A stretch of 19,705 nt of DNA from an uncultured Clostridia bacterium (GTDB lineage Bacteria; Bacillota; Clostridia; Christensenellales; Aristaeellaceae): the NCBI GenBank assembly GCA_934675735.1, contig CAKURR010000029.1:1-19705 (forward strand), given 5' to 3'. Position 1 is the stretch's first letter. Every line of letters begins with the position of its first letter. Positions 13,252 through 19,705 of the stretch are shown piece by piece. The notes below the pieces were generated by a model, which made no database searches, was not told the DNA's origin, and worked only from the letters and a program-made list of their open reading frames with translations. A program made the translations under genes and the position numbers.

Positions 13252-14757
13252 ATGAATCAAAAGAAAGCGGGCGTGCTGCTCTCTTACGGGCAGACGGCGC
13301 TCTCCACGTTAATTTCCCTGACCTACACGCCCGTCATGCTGCGCCTGCTGGGGCAGAGCGAATACGGCCTGTATACGCTGGTGAACGGCTTTGTCTCCAA
13401 CCTGAGCCTGCTTTCCTTCGGCATGGGCAGCGCCTACATGCGCTACTATTCCCGCGCCGAGGTGCAGGACGGCGAGGACGGCGTGGCGCGCATCAACGGC
13501 ATGTTTATGACGATTTTTTTCGTCATCAGCCTGCTGTGCCTGCTGACGGGCGGGGTGCTGGTTGCCAACGTCAAAAACATTTTTGCCGCAAACCTGACGC
13601 CCAAAGAGCTGGACACGGCCAAAATCCTGATGGCGCTGCTGGTCGTCAACATCGCGGTTTCGTTTCCGGCGAGCGTGTTCTTTTCCTACATCACGGCGAA
13701 GGAGCGGTTTCTGTTTCAGCGGCTGGTGAGCATGCTGCGCACGGTGCTCAACCCGATTGTGATGCTGCCGCTGCTGCTGATGGGTTTCGGCTCGGTCGCG
13801 CTGGTGATGGTGACGCTGATTCTGACCGCCGTCAGCGACGCGGTGAGCATCTGGTATTGCTTCAAGAAGCTGCACATGCGCATCACGTTCGGCAGGTTCG
13901 ACTTCGGGCTTTTGCGCGACATGGCGGGGTTCTCGTTTTTCATCTTTTTGAACGAAATCATCAACCAAATCAACTGGACGGTGGATACGACGCTGCTGGG
14001 CATCATCAGCGGCACGGCGGCGACGGCGGTTTACGGCGTAGGCTCGCAGATTAACCAGTATTACATGGCGCTCTCTACGTCGATTTCGGGCGTATTCACG
14101 CCGCAAATCAACCGCATCGTGGCGCGCGGCGAGGGCGACGAGCAGCTGACGCGGCTGTTTACGCGGGTCGGGCGCATTCAGTTCATGCTGCTGATGCTCG
14201 TGCTGACGGGCTTCATCTTTGTGGGCAGGCCGTTTATCTGCGCGTGGGGCGGCGAGGAATACGGCGCGGCATATATCATCGCGCTGCTGCTCATCGCGCC
14301 GGTGACGGTGCCGCTGATTCAGAACATCGGCATTGAAATTCAGCGCGCGAAAAACATGCACCAGTTCCGCTCGAAGGTGTATTTCTGCATGGCCGTGGGC
14401 AACGCGATTGTGAGCATCCCGCTGGGAATGAAATTCGGCGGCGTCGGCTGTGCGCTGGGCACGGCGATATCGATGATTGTCGGCAACGGGTTCATCATGA
14501 ACTGGTACTATCAAACGCACATCGGGCTGGACATGCGCTACTTCTGGAAGCACATTCTGAGCATCGTTCCGGCGATGCTTCCGGCCGTCGCGCTGGGCAT
14601 GCTCGCGGTGCGGCTGCACACGTTTACGGGCTACGCGGGCGTGGTCGCGTTTGCCGTGCCATATGCGGCAGTCTACGCCGTCGGGCTGTATCTGTTTGCG
14701 ATGGATGCGAGCGAAAAGGACATGGTGCGCGGCCTGATGAGGAAGATTCGCAAATGA
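13252..14757 (+). CDS. Polysaccharide/oligosaccharide flippase, MOP superfamily (Wzx-like)
   Basis: This 501-residue polytopic membrane protein has about 12 to 14 hydrophobic helices. The N-terminal motif TYTPVMLRLLGQSEYGLYTLV, a variant of the usual YGxYSL region, is typical of the polysaccharide_synt/Wzx branch, which flips lipid-linked sugars across the membrane. AAAGGA at 13236-13241 is 10 bases before ATG 13252; a longer frame from 13057 runs through palindromic repeats and is rejected. Its stop overlaps the next start as ATGA, so translation of the next gene is coupled. No glycosyltransferase is nearby, so the substrate is not indicated; a cell-wall or surface sugar carrier is the family expectation. 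Confidence 0.87.
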   Translation: MNQKKAGVLLSYGQTALSTLISLTYTPVMLRLLGQSEYGLYTLVNGFVSNLSLLSFGMGSAYMRYYSRAEVQDGEDGVARINGMFMTIFFVISLLCLLTGGVLVANVKNIFAANLTPKELDTAKILMALLVVNIAVSFPASVFFSYITAKERFLFQRLVSMLRTVLNPIVMLPLLLMGFGSVALVMVTLILTAVSDAVSIWYCFKKLHMRITFGRFDFGLLRDMAGFSFFIFLNEIINQINWTVDTTLLGIISGTAATAVYGVGSQINQYYMALSTSISGVFTPQINRIVARGEGDEQLTRLFTRVGRIQFMLLMLVLTGFIFVGRPFICAWGGEEYGAAYIIALLLIAPVTVPLIQNIGIEIQRAKNMHQFRSKVYFCMAVGNAIVSIPLGMKFGGVGCALGTAISMIVGNGFIMNWYYQTHIGLDMRYFWKHILSIVPAMLPAVALGMLAVRLHTFTGYAGVVAFAVPYAAVYAVGLYLFAMDASEKDMVRGLMRKIRK

Positions 14758-15716
14758 ATGTCTGGGATATGAACCTCCGCGTGCTGCAAATCATGAGCAT
14801 GGCGCTGAGCGGCCGGGCGCGGCAAATCGACGCGGCGGATGTTCGGACGCTGGTGCGCGACTGCGGCGTTGACGAAAGAGAAGCCGTGATACAGCTGTTC
14901 ACGGCGCAGTGCGGCGTGGAGGACAGGGAGAAAATCGAGCGGTATTTCAGGCCGTCAATCGAGAAGGTCGATACGGACGCGTTTTTATGCAATCCCTATC
15001 TGCAAACCGTCCGCTTTCCGAAAAAGACGCGCGGGCGGTGGAAACTCGACACGCTGGTCTATCGGCCGTATGAATTGTTTGTGCGCGACGAGCTGCTGGT
15101 GACGCCAGACGGGCGCGAAATCCCGCGGCTGGGGTATTTCGACCGAGAGACGGCGTATCCCGCCGTGCTGGAGGACGGGCGCGAGTGGATGACCGTCACG
15201 CCGAACGAAATCGCGACGATGGAGGAAGCCGTGCGGCGCGCGCACGGGCATGTCGTCGCGATGGGGTTGGGGCTGGGCTATTTCGCGTTTCGCGCAAGCG
15301 AAAAGCCTGAGGTCACGCGGGTGACGGTGGTCGAGCGCGACCCGAACGCGATTGCGCTGTTTGAAGAGGAGCTGCTGCCGCAGTTCCCGAACGGGGAAAA
15401 AATCACCGTCGTGCGGGACGACGCGTTTGCGTTCGCCGAAAAGCGCCTGCCCAAGCTGGGCGCGGACTTTGTGTTCGTCGATATCTGGCACGATACGGCG
15501 GACGGCGCGGAACTGTATCTGCGCATGAAGAAGCTGGAACGGCGGACGGACGCGCCGTTTGCCTATTGGATTGAGCAGTCGATTGTCGCGCTCATCCGCG
15601 GTCTGGCGCATGACGACGCGGAAGCGGGCCGCGCGTGGGCCGTGCGCCTGATGCGGAGCGGCGAACGCATCGAGGACGCGGCGGCGGACTGGCTCACGTT
15701 TGACATGATTCGATGA
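14754..15716 (+). CDS. SAM-binding Rossmann-fold protein, spermidine synthase/methyltransferase-like
   Basis: This 320-residue soluble protein has an N-terminal region (1-150) without recognised motifs, followed by a class I SAM-dependent fold. Motif I is AMGLGLGYFAF (169-179), the acidic ribose-binding residue lies in VVERDPNAI (E194, D196), RDDAFAF at 221-227 fits motif III, and ADFVFVDIWHD (237-247) holds the D243 characteristic of aminopropyl- and methyltransferases. Start ATG 14754 overlaps the flippase stop by 4 bases. Whether it methylates, transfers another group, or only binds the cofactor cannot be told. The tight coupling to a flippase and a DUF3783 gene is the only functional clue. 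Confidence 0.78.
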   Translation: MNVWDMNLRVLQIMSMALSGRARQIDAADVRTLVRDCGVDEREAVIQLFTAQCGVEDREKIERYFRPSIEKVDTDAFLCNPYLQTVRFPKKTRGRWKLDTLVYRPYELFVRDELLVTPDGREIPRLGYFDRETAYPAVLEDGREWMTVTPNEIATMEEAVRRAHGHVVAMGLGLGYFAFRASEKPEVTRVTVVERDPNAIALFEEELLPQFPNGEKITVVRDDAFAFAEKRLPKLGADFVFVDIWHDTADGAELYLRMKKLERRTDAPFAYWIEQSIVALIRGLAHDDAEAGRAWAVRLMRSGERIEDAAADWLTFDMIR

Positions 15717-15729
15717 AGGAGAAGGGCAT

Positions 15730-16125
15730 ATGAAACAACCTGTTTTGCTTTGCTATAACCTCGGCGGCGAAAAGATGCAGAAAATTCGGCTGGCGGCGAT
15801 GCGGCTCAAGATTCGCGTGCGGCCCGTGGAAAAGGACGAATACGCGCAGACGGTCGCCGCGCTCTGCGGTTTGGAGGAAAAGACCGACGCGGCGTATGCG
15901 GGCGCGGGCTTTGAGGATGAAATGCTGGTGATGGCGAATTTTCCGGCGGGCATGATGAACGCGTTCCTCGGCCTGTTTAAGCGCATGGGCATTGCGCCCG
16001 TGGCGCTCAAGGCCATGCTCACGCCGACCAACGCCGCGTGGAACAGCGAAAAACTCCATGAGGAAATCGCGGGCGAACATCGGGCCATGATGAATGGGGA
16101 AACCAAACGGCATCAACCCGATTGA
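15730..16125 (+). CDS. DUF3783 family protein
   Basis: This 131-residue soluble protein is of unknown function. The start VLLCYNLGGEKMQKIRLAAM, the middle GAGFEDEMLVMANF and the end VALKAMLTPTNAAWN fit the DUF3783 pattern seen in Clostridia. AAGGAG at 15716-15721, overlapping the preceding stop, is 8 bases before ATG 15730. It is the last gene of the flippase operon, 13 bases after the SAM-fold gene. The C-terminal tail after residue 110 is charged and probably disordered. No catalytic motif is apparent. Confidence 0.8.
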   Translation: MKQPVLLCYNLGGEKMQKIRLAAMRLKIRVRPVEKDEYAQTVAALCGLEEKTDAAYAGAGFEDEMLVMANFPAGMMNAFLGLFKRMGIAPVALKAMLTPTNAAWNSEKLHEEIAGEHRAMMNGETKRHQPD

Positions 16126-16150
16126 TACGCCCAAAAAAATGAGCTGTAAG

Positions 16151-16272
16151 CGCGAAGCGAAGAAGGGGTCTGGGGACAATCGTCCCCAGCGGGGTATGGG
16201 GTAGGCCCCATCGTCCCCGATTCGCGAAGCGAAACGACTATGTGCGTCAGGGAGCGAAGCGAGGCCTGACGG
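16151..16272 (-). repeat. Composite palindrome element, modules A-B-C-D-E (reverse)
   Basis: In reverse orientation: E (16151-16164), D CTGGGGAC with GTCCCCAG (16170-16189), C ATGGGG-TAGG-CCCCAT (16196-16211), B ATTCGCGAAGCGAAA (16219-16233) and A (core 16246-16270, identical to the other three copies). It occupies most of the gap between the DUF3783 gene and the exporter gene. Confidence 0.7.
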
Positions 16273-16325
16273 CGGAAAAGACGCATTGATTTGAAGAAAC
16301 CATACCCCTACAAAGGAGAACGACC

Positions 16326-17276
16326 ATGCAGAATAAACAAACGCTTTCCAAACCGCTGGTGGTGGTGCTGCTGGCGAGCCTGTGCTGCCTGCTCTGGGGC
16401 AGCGCGATTCCGTTCATCAACCTGGGCTATCGCTATTTCGGCGTGGCCTCGGGCGACACGGCGACGCAGATTCTCTTCGGCGGCTGCCGCTTCTTTCTGG
16501 CCGGCCTGCTGACGATTCTGTTTGAGAGCATCGCGCGCAGAAAGCCCGCCCTGCCGAAAAAGACGAGCTGGGGCAACGTGGTGAAGCTGTCGCTGGCGCA
16601 GACGATTATCCAGTACGTGTTCTTTTATATCGGCGTGGCGCATACGGCCAGCGCGAAGGGCGCGATTATTCAGGGATTGCAGGCGTTCACCTCGATTTTG
16701 ATTGCGTGCTTCATCTTCCGAACGGAGAAGATGAACGCGCTCAAGTGGCTCGGCGGCTTCATCGGCGTGGCGGGCGTGGTCATCGTCAACTGGACGAAGG
16801 ACGGTTTCGGCGGCGGCGTGAGCTTCATCGGCGAAGGGTTTGTCATCATCTCGATGATTGCCTCGGCGTGCAGCACGGGCCTGATTAAGAAGTTCGGGCA
16901 GTTTGACAGCCCCGTGGTCATGAGCGGCTGGCAGTTTATGCTGGGCGGCGCGGTGATGGCGGTCTGCGGCTTTGCGGCGGGCGGAAGGCTCAGTTCGGAA
17001 AACCCGATTGCCTATGTCGTGCTGCTGTATCTGGCGCTGCTTTCGGCGGTGGCGTATTCGATTTGGGCGGTGCTGCTACGGGCGAATCCGGTGTCGCGCG
17101 TGGCGGTGTACACGTTCCTGCAGCCGATTTTCGGCGTGATTCTCTCGCTGCTGCTGGTGGACAGAAACAGCGACGCGCCGCTGCTGCGCTACGCGGTGGC
17201 GCTGGTGCTCATCTGCGTGAGCATTGCGGTGGTGAACCGCGGGCAGCGGATGGAGGAGACGGCGGGGGAAAGGTGA
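16326..17276 (+). CDS. EamA/DMT-superfamily transporter
   Basis: This 316-residue integral membrane protein has two tandem EamA repeats, about ten helices in total. The first repeat starts LVVVLLASLCCLLWGSAIPF, a hallmark of the family, and ends near GVAGVVIVNW; the second spans about residues 165-304 and ends VALVLICVSIAVVN. AAAGGAG is about 7 bases before ATG 16326. Members export amino acids, metabolites or drugs, or import sugars; nothing here identifies the cargo. It stands alone between a repeat element and the ffh operon promoter. Confidence 0.9.
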   Translation: MQNKQTLSKPLVVVLLASLCCLLWGSAIPFINLGYRYFGVASGDTATQILFGGCRFFLAGLLTILFESIARRKPALPKKTSWGNVVKLSLAQTIIQYVFFYIGVAHTASAKGAIIQGLQAFTSILIACFIFRTEKMNALKWLGGFIGVAGVVIVNWTKDGFGGGVSFIGEGFVIISMIASACSTGLIKKFGQFDSPVVMSGWQFMLGGAVMAVCGFAAGGRLSSENPIAYVVLLYLALLSAVAYSIWAVLLRANPVSRVAVYTFLQPIFGVILSLLLVDRNSDAPLLRYAVALVLICVSIAVVNRGQRMEETAGER

Positions 17277-17284
17277 GGGGGGAC

Positions 17285-17329
17285 GTTGAGGCTCCGCCTC
17301 AAACTCCGGCAGGAACCTGAGGTTCCTGC
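17285..17329 (+). repeat. Palindrome modules C and D after the EamA gene
   Basis: TTGAGGC-TCC-GCCTCAA (17286-17302) and GCAGGAACCT-G-AGGTTCCTGC (17309-17329) follow the exporter stop. They match modules C and D seen at 8147-8191 and 11299-11342, with different stem bases. No T-run follows, so a terminator role is not clear. Confidence 0.6.
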
Positions 17330-17351
17330 ACCTCCCACATGAAAAAATGAA

Positions 17352-17426
17352 ATGTCAAGTGAAAATGCTTGACATGAATCAGATGCTGTGTTACAATGTT
17401 CAGGCTGTCAAGGAGAGAAGCTTGAC
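17352..17426 (+). promoter_or_regulatory. Strong promoter of the ylxM-ffh operon with two matched inverted repeats
   Basis: TTGACA (17369-17374), a 17-base spacer and TACAAT (17392-17397) preceded by TG-T form a near-perfect extended -10 promoter. One inverted repeat, ATGTCAAG-N8-CTTGACAT (17352-17375), overlaps the -35. A second, GTCAAG-N8-CTTGAC (17407-17426), lies just after the start point and ahead of the ribosome site. The arms and the 8-base spacing are the same, and the copies are offset by exactly 53 bases. Confidence 0.8.
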
Positions 17427-17439
17427 GCGGGAGGTGCCT

Positions 17440-17769
17440 GTGGCGGATCGGATTGAAATCGGCTGGCTGTTCGATTTTTACGGGCCGCTGCTCACCGAGC
17501 GGCAGCAGAAGCTGCTCGCCTTATATTGCAACGAGGATTTCTCCCTGTCGGAAATCGCCGCGCGAGAGGGCATTTCCAGACAAGGGGTTTACGACGCGGT
17601 TCACCGCGCGGCGCGTCAGCTGGAGGATTACGAAAAGCAGCTCGGGCTGCTCAAGCGGTATCAGAGCATGACGCAGGGCCTCGAAGAGGGGCTTTCCGCT
17701 CTGGAGAGCGGGCAGACGCAGCGCGCCAAAGCCATTTTGATGCGGCTGCTTTCACAAGAGGAGGAGTAA
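17440..17769 (+). CDS. ylxM: YlxM, helix-turn-helix protein of the SRP operon
   Basis: This 109-residue protein is the length of its Bacillus homologue. It has a sigma-like winged helix: LLTERQQKLLALYCNEDFSLSEIAAREGISRQGVYDAVHRA, followed by a helical segment. YlxM is associated with the signal recognition particle and is encoded directly before ffh in Firmicutes; its exact role is not well settled. I chose GTG 17440 because GGAGG is 5 bases upstream; an upstream ATG at 17347 precedes the promoter and cannot be the start. It ends one base before the ffh ATG, so the two are translationally linked. Confidence 0.92.
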   Translation: MADRIEIGWLFDFYGPLLTERQQKLLALYCNEDFSLSEIAAREGISRQGVYDAVHRAARQLEDYEKQLGLLKRYQSMTQGLEEGLSALESGQTQRAKAILMRLLSQEEE

Positions 17770-17770
17770 G

Positions 17771-19105
17771 ATGGCCTTTGAAGGATTGACTCAGCGCTTG
17801 CAGCAGGCGTTCGGCAAGGTGCGCGGCAAGGGCAGCCTGACCGAAGAGGACGTCAAGCTGGTGATGCGCGAGGTGCGCATGGCTTTGCTGGAAGCCGACG
17901 TCAACTACAAGGTCGTCAAGGACTTTGTGAAGAAGGCCACCGAGCGCTGCATCGGGCAGGAGGCGCAGAGCGGGCTGAGCACCCAGCAGCAGGTCGTTAA
18001 AATCGTCAATGAAGAGCTGACCGAGCTGATGGGCGGCTCGAACGCGCGGCTGCAGTTCAGCTCCGGCCCGATTTCGGTGTTCATGCTCTGCGGCCTTCAG
18101 GGCGCGGGCAAGACGACGATGTCGGCCAAGCTGGCCAACTGGCTGAAAAAGGACGGCAAGCGTCCGCTGCTGGTCGGCTGCGATATCTACCGCCCCGCGG
18201 CCATCAAGCAGTTACAGGTCGTCGGCGGTCAGGTCGGCGTGCCCGTCTATGAGCACGGCACGCAGGACCCCGTCAAGACGGCGCAGGAAGCGATTGAATA
18301 CGCCCGTCAGCATCAGCGCGACGTGGTGATTCTGGATACGGCGGGCCGATTGCACATCGACGAGGCGCTGATGGAGGAGCTTCACCGAATCTGCGAAGCC
18401 GTCCATCCGAGCGAAATCCTGCTGACCATCGACGCGATGACCGGTCAGGACGCGGTGAACGTCGCCAACACGTTTAACGAAAAGCTGGAAATCACCGGCG
18501 TGATTCTCACCAAGCTGGACGGCGATACCCGCGGCGGCGCGGCGCTCTCCGTGCGCGCGGTGACGGGCAAGCCGATTAAGTTCGCGGGCACGGGCGAAAA
18601 GCTCTCCGATTTGGAAGCCTTCCACCCCGAGCGCATGGCTTCCCGCATTCTGGGCATGGGCGACGTGATGACGCTCATCGAAAAGGCTCAGGAGAACATC
18701 GATATCGACCCCGAGCAGGCGGGCGATTTGGCCAAGCGGATGAAGAACGCCGACTTCACGCTCGACGACTTCCTCAGCCAGATGCAGCAGATTAAGAAGA
18801 TGGGCCCGCTTTCCGGCATTCTCAAAATGCTGCCGGGCATGAGCGCCATCGGCGATATCGATATCCCCGACGACGCGATGAAAAAGCCCGAGGCCATCAT
18901 CCGTTCCATGACGCTCAAAGAGCGCAGATACCCCGAAATCCTCAACGCCAGCCGCCGCCGCAGAATCGCAGCGGGCAGCGGCACGACGGTGCAGGACGTC
19001 AACCAGCTCATCCGCCAATTCGAGGATATGAAGAAGCAGATGAAGATGGTGATGAATCAGGCGCGCGGCAAAAAGGGACGCTTCCGCTTCCCGCCGATGC
19101 GCTGA
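17771..19105 (+). CDS. ffh: Signal recognition particle protein Ffh (SRP54)
   Basis: This 444-residue GTPase binds signal sequences at the ribosome and delivers nascent membrane proteins to FtsY. The N domain is at 1-95, and the G domain has G1 GLQGAGKTT (108-116), G2 DIYRPAA (138-144), G3 DTAGR (189-193), G4 TKLD (247-250) and G5 GTGE (273-276). The M domain (about 300-444) is methionine-rich and has the SRP RNA-binding helix-turn-helix RRRRIAAGSGTTVQDVNQLI. All motifs and the total length are normal. GAGGAG at the end of ylxM serves as ribosome site. Confidence 0.98.
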   Translation: MAFEGLTQRLQQAFGKVRGKGSLTEEDVKLVMREVRMALLEADVNYKVVKDFVKKATERCIGQEAQSGLSTQQQVVKIVNEELTELMGGSNARLQFSSGPISVFMLCGLQGAGKTTMSAKLANWLKKDGKRPLLVGCDIYRPAAIKQLQVVGGQVGVPVYEHGTQDPVKTAQEAIEYARQHQRDVVILDTAGRLHIDEALMEELHRICEAVHPSEILLTIDAMTGQDAVNVANTFNEKLEITGVILTKLDGDTRGGAALSVRAVTGKPIKFAGTGEKLSDLEAFHPERMASRILGMGDVMTLIEKAQENIDIDPEQAGDLAKRMKNADFTLDDFLSQMQQIKKMGPLSGILKMLPGMSAIGDIDIPDDAMKKPEAIIRSMTLKERRYPEILNASRRRRIAAGSGTTVQDVNQLIRQFEDMKKQMKMVMNQARGKKGRFRFPPMR

Positions 19106-19183
19106 CAATCAGGAAGCCGACAATCATTTGATTGAGGTTATAAATTATTCAACCTTTTATGAGTTTTAAGGAGGAACACCACC
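19106..19183 (+). other. AT-rich leader before rpsP, possible weak regulatory site
   Basis: This 78-base spacer is much more AT-rich than its surroundings. It holds GAGGTT and AACCTT (about 19134-19156), which can form a weak 6-pair hairpin, and TATAAA (19139-19144) without a good -35. It could be a weak internal promoter or attenuator, but nothing here is firm. Confidence 0.3.
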
Positions 19184-19426
19184 ATGGTTAAGATTCGTCT
19201 GAAGAGAATGGGCATGAAGAAGAAGCCGTTTTACCGCGTTGTCGTCGCCGACGAGCGCGCGTCCCGCGACGGCCGCTTCATCGACGAGCTGGGCTACTAC
19301 AATCCGGTTTCCAATCCGGTGGAGCTGAAGATTGACGCCGAGAAGGCTCAGCAGTGGATCAAGAACGGCGCTCAGCCGACCGACACCGTCCGCGCGCTGC
19401 TCAAGAAGACCGGCGCCATCGCCTAA
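19184..19426 (+). CDS. rpsP: Small ribosomal subunit protein bS16
   Basis: This 80-residue protein of the 30S subunit body has the family N-terminus MVKIRLKRMGMKKKPFYRVV, then DERASRDGRFIDELGYYNP and a C-terminal ALLKKTGA. AAGGAGG about 9 bases before the ATG gives a strong start. It follows ffh as in other Firmicutes and precedes khpA by 41 bases. Confidence 0.98.
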   Translation: MVKIRLKRMGMKKKPFYRVVVADERASRDGRFIDELGYYNPVSNPVELKIDAEKAQQWIKNGAQPTDTVRALLKKTGAIA

Positions 19427-19467
19427 GGTGACGTAATCGGGCGCAGCCCGGAAAGGCAGGCCTGACA

Positions 19468-19695
19468 ATGGAAGAATTGGTTCGCTATATCGCTTCGACG
19501 CTGGTGGATCACCCGGAGCAGGTTCAGGTGAAAACCGTGGACAACCCCGAATCCACCATCATCGAGCTGAGCGTCGGCCCGGATGACATGGGCAAAGTGA
19601 TCGGCAAACAGGGCCGCATCGCCAAATCCATCCGTTCCGTGGTCAAGGCGGCAACCGCGCGCAGCGAGAAGCCCGTTTTTGTCGAGATTCTCTAA
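19468..19695 (+). CDS. khpA: KH-domain RNA-binding protein KhpA
   Basis: This 75-residue protein is a single KH domain with the GxxG loop GKQG in VIGKQGRIAKSIRSVV (residues 44-59). KhpA pairs with KhpB (Jag) and binds small RNAs and mRNAs; it affects cell elongation and division in streptococci. Length and position between rpsP and, by convention, rimM match the family. The ribosome site is modest (GAAAGG about 13 bases upstream), so it may depend on coupling with rpsP. Confidence 0.95.
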   Translation: MEELVRYIASTLVDHPEQVQVKTVDNPESTIIELSVGPDDMGKVIGKQGRIAKSIRSVVKAATARSEKPVFVEIL

Positions 19696-19705
19696 GCGCT
19701 GCAAG

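Noticed and set aside
13309..14619. 436-codon minus-strand frame opposite the flippase
   Set aside because: It is rich in His, Gln and Arg and lacks any domain; a membrane protein on the plus strand explains the sequence.
17347..17439. N-terminal extension of YlxM
   Set aside because: It would start upstream of the -10 box; the ribosome site and family length fit GTG 17440.

Overview
The window is a GC-rich chromosomal segment of a Gram-positive bacterium, most likely a gut-type Clostridia (Firmicutes). The evidence is the ylxM-ffh-rpsP-khpA order at the right end, strong AGGAGG-type ribosome sites, sigma-A consensus promoters, a SpoIIQ-like M23 protein suggesting endospore formation, and a DUF3783 protein. 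I cannot name the genus from sequence alone.

Layout. 1-2222 is the end of a prophage or phage-derived cluster: a partial structural protein, an NlpC/P60-SH3 endolysin and a holin. 2278-2584 is a promoter, tRNA-Ser(UGA), tRNA-Ser(GCU) and terminator. 2998-5155 holds a secreted zinc alkyl-sulfatase and a tiny putative secreted peptide, closed by a terminator. 5549-7840 is a complete polar amino acid ABC importer operon (permease, ATPase, binding protein) behind a promoter with a palindromic operator. 8231-12761 is on the minus strand: a serine hydrolase of the beta-lactamase fold, a membrane-anchored M23 protein, and a 7-TM histidine kinase overlapping its response regulator. 13252-16125 is a flippase / SAM-fold protein / DUF3783 operon. 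16326-17276 is an EamA-family exporter. 17369 to the end is the ylxM-ffh-rpsP-khpA housekeeping operon, presumably continuing to rimM-trmD outside the window.

The most unusual aspect lies between the genes. Nearly every large intergenic gap carries a composite of short GC-rich palindromes drawn from a small set of modules (called A to F and H here) in a recurrent order and in either orientation. Between copies the loops and flanks are kept while the stem bases change in compensating pairs, so secondary structure rather than sequence appears to be conserved. No transposase or REP-associated protein lies in the window. One copy is enclosed in a long inverted repeat resembling a MITE.

Other points of interest are a strong internal ribosome site in the endolysin predicting a separate SH3-only product, a response regulator with a shortened LuxR-type HTH, paired inverted repeats exactly 53 bp apart at the ffh operon promoter, and a binding protein without a lipobox.
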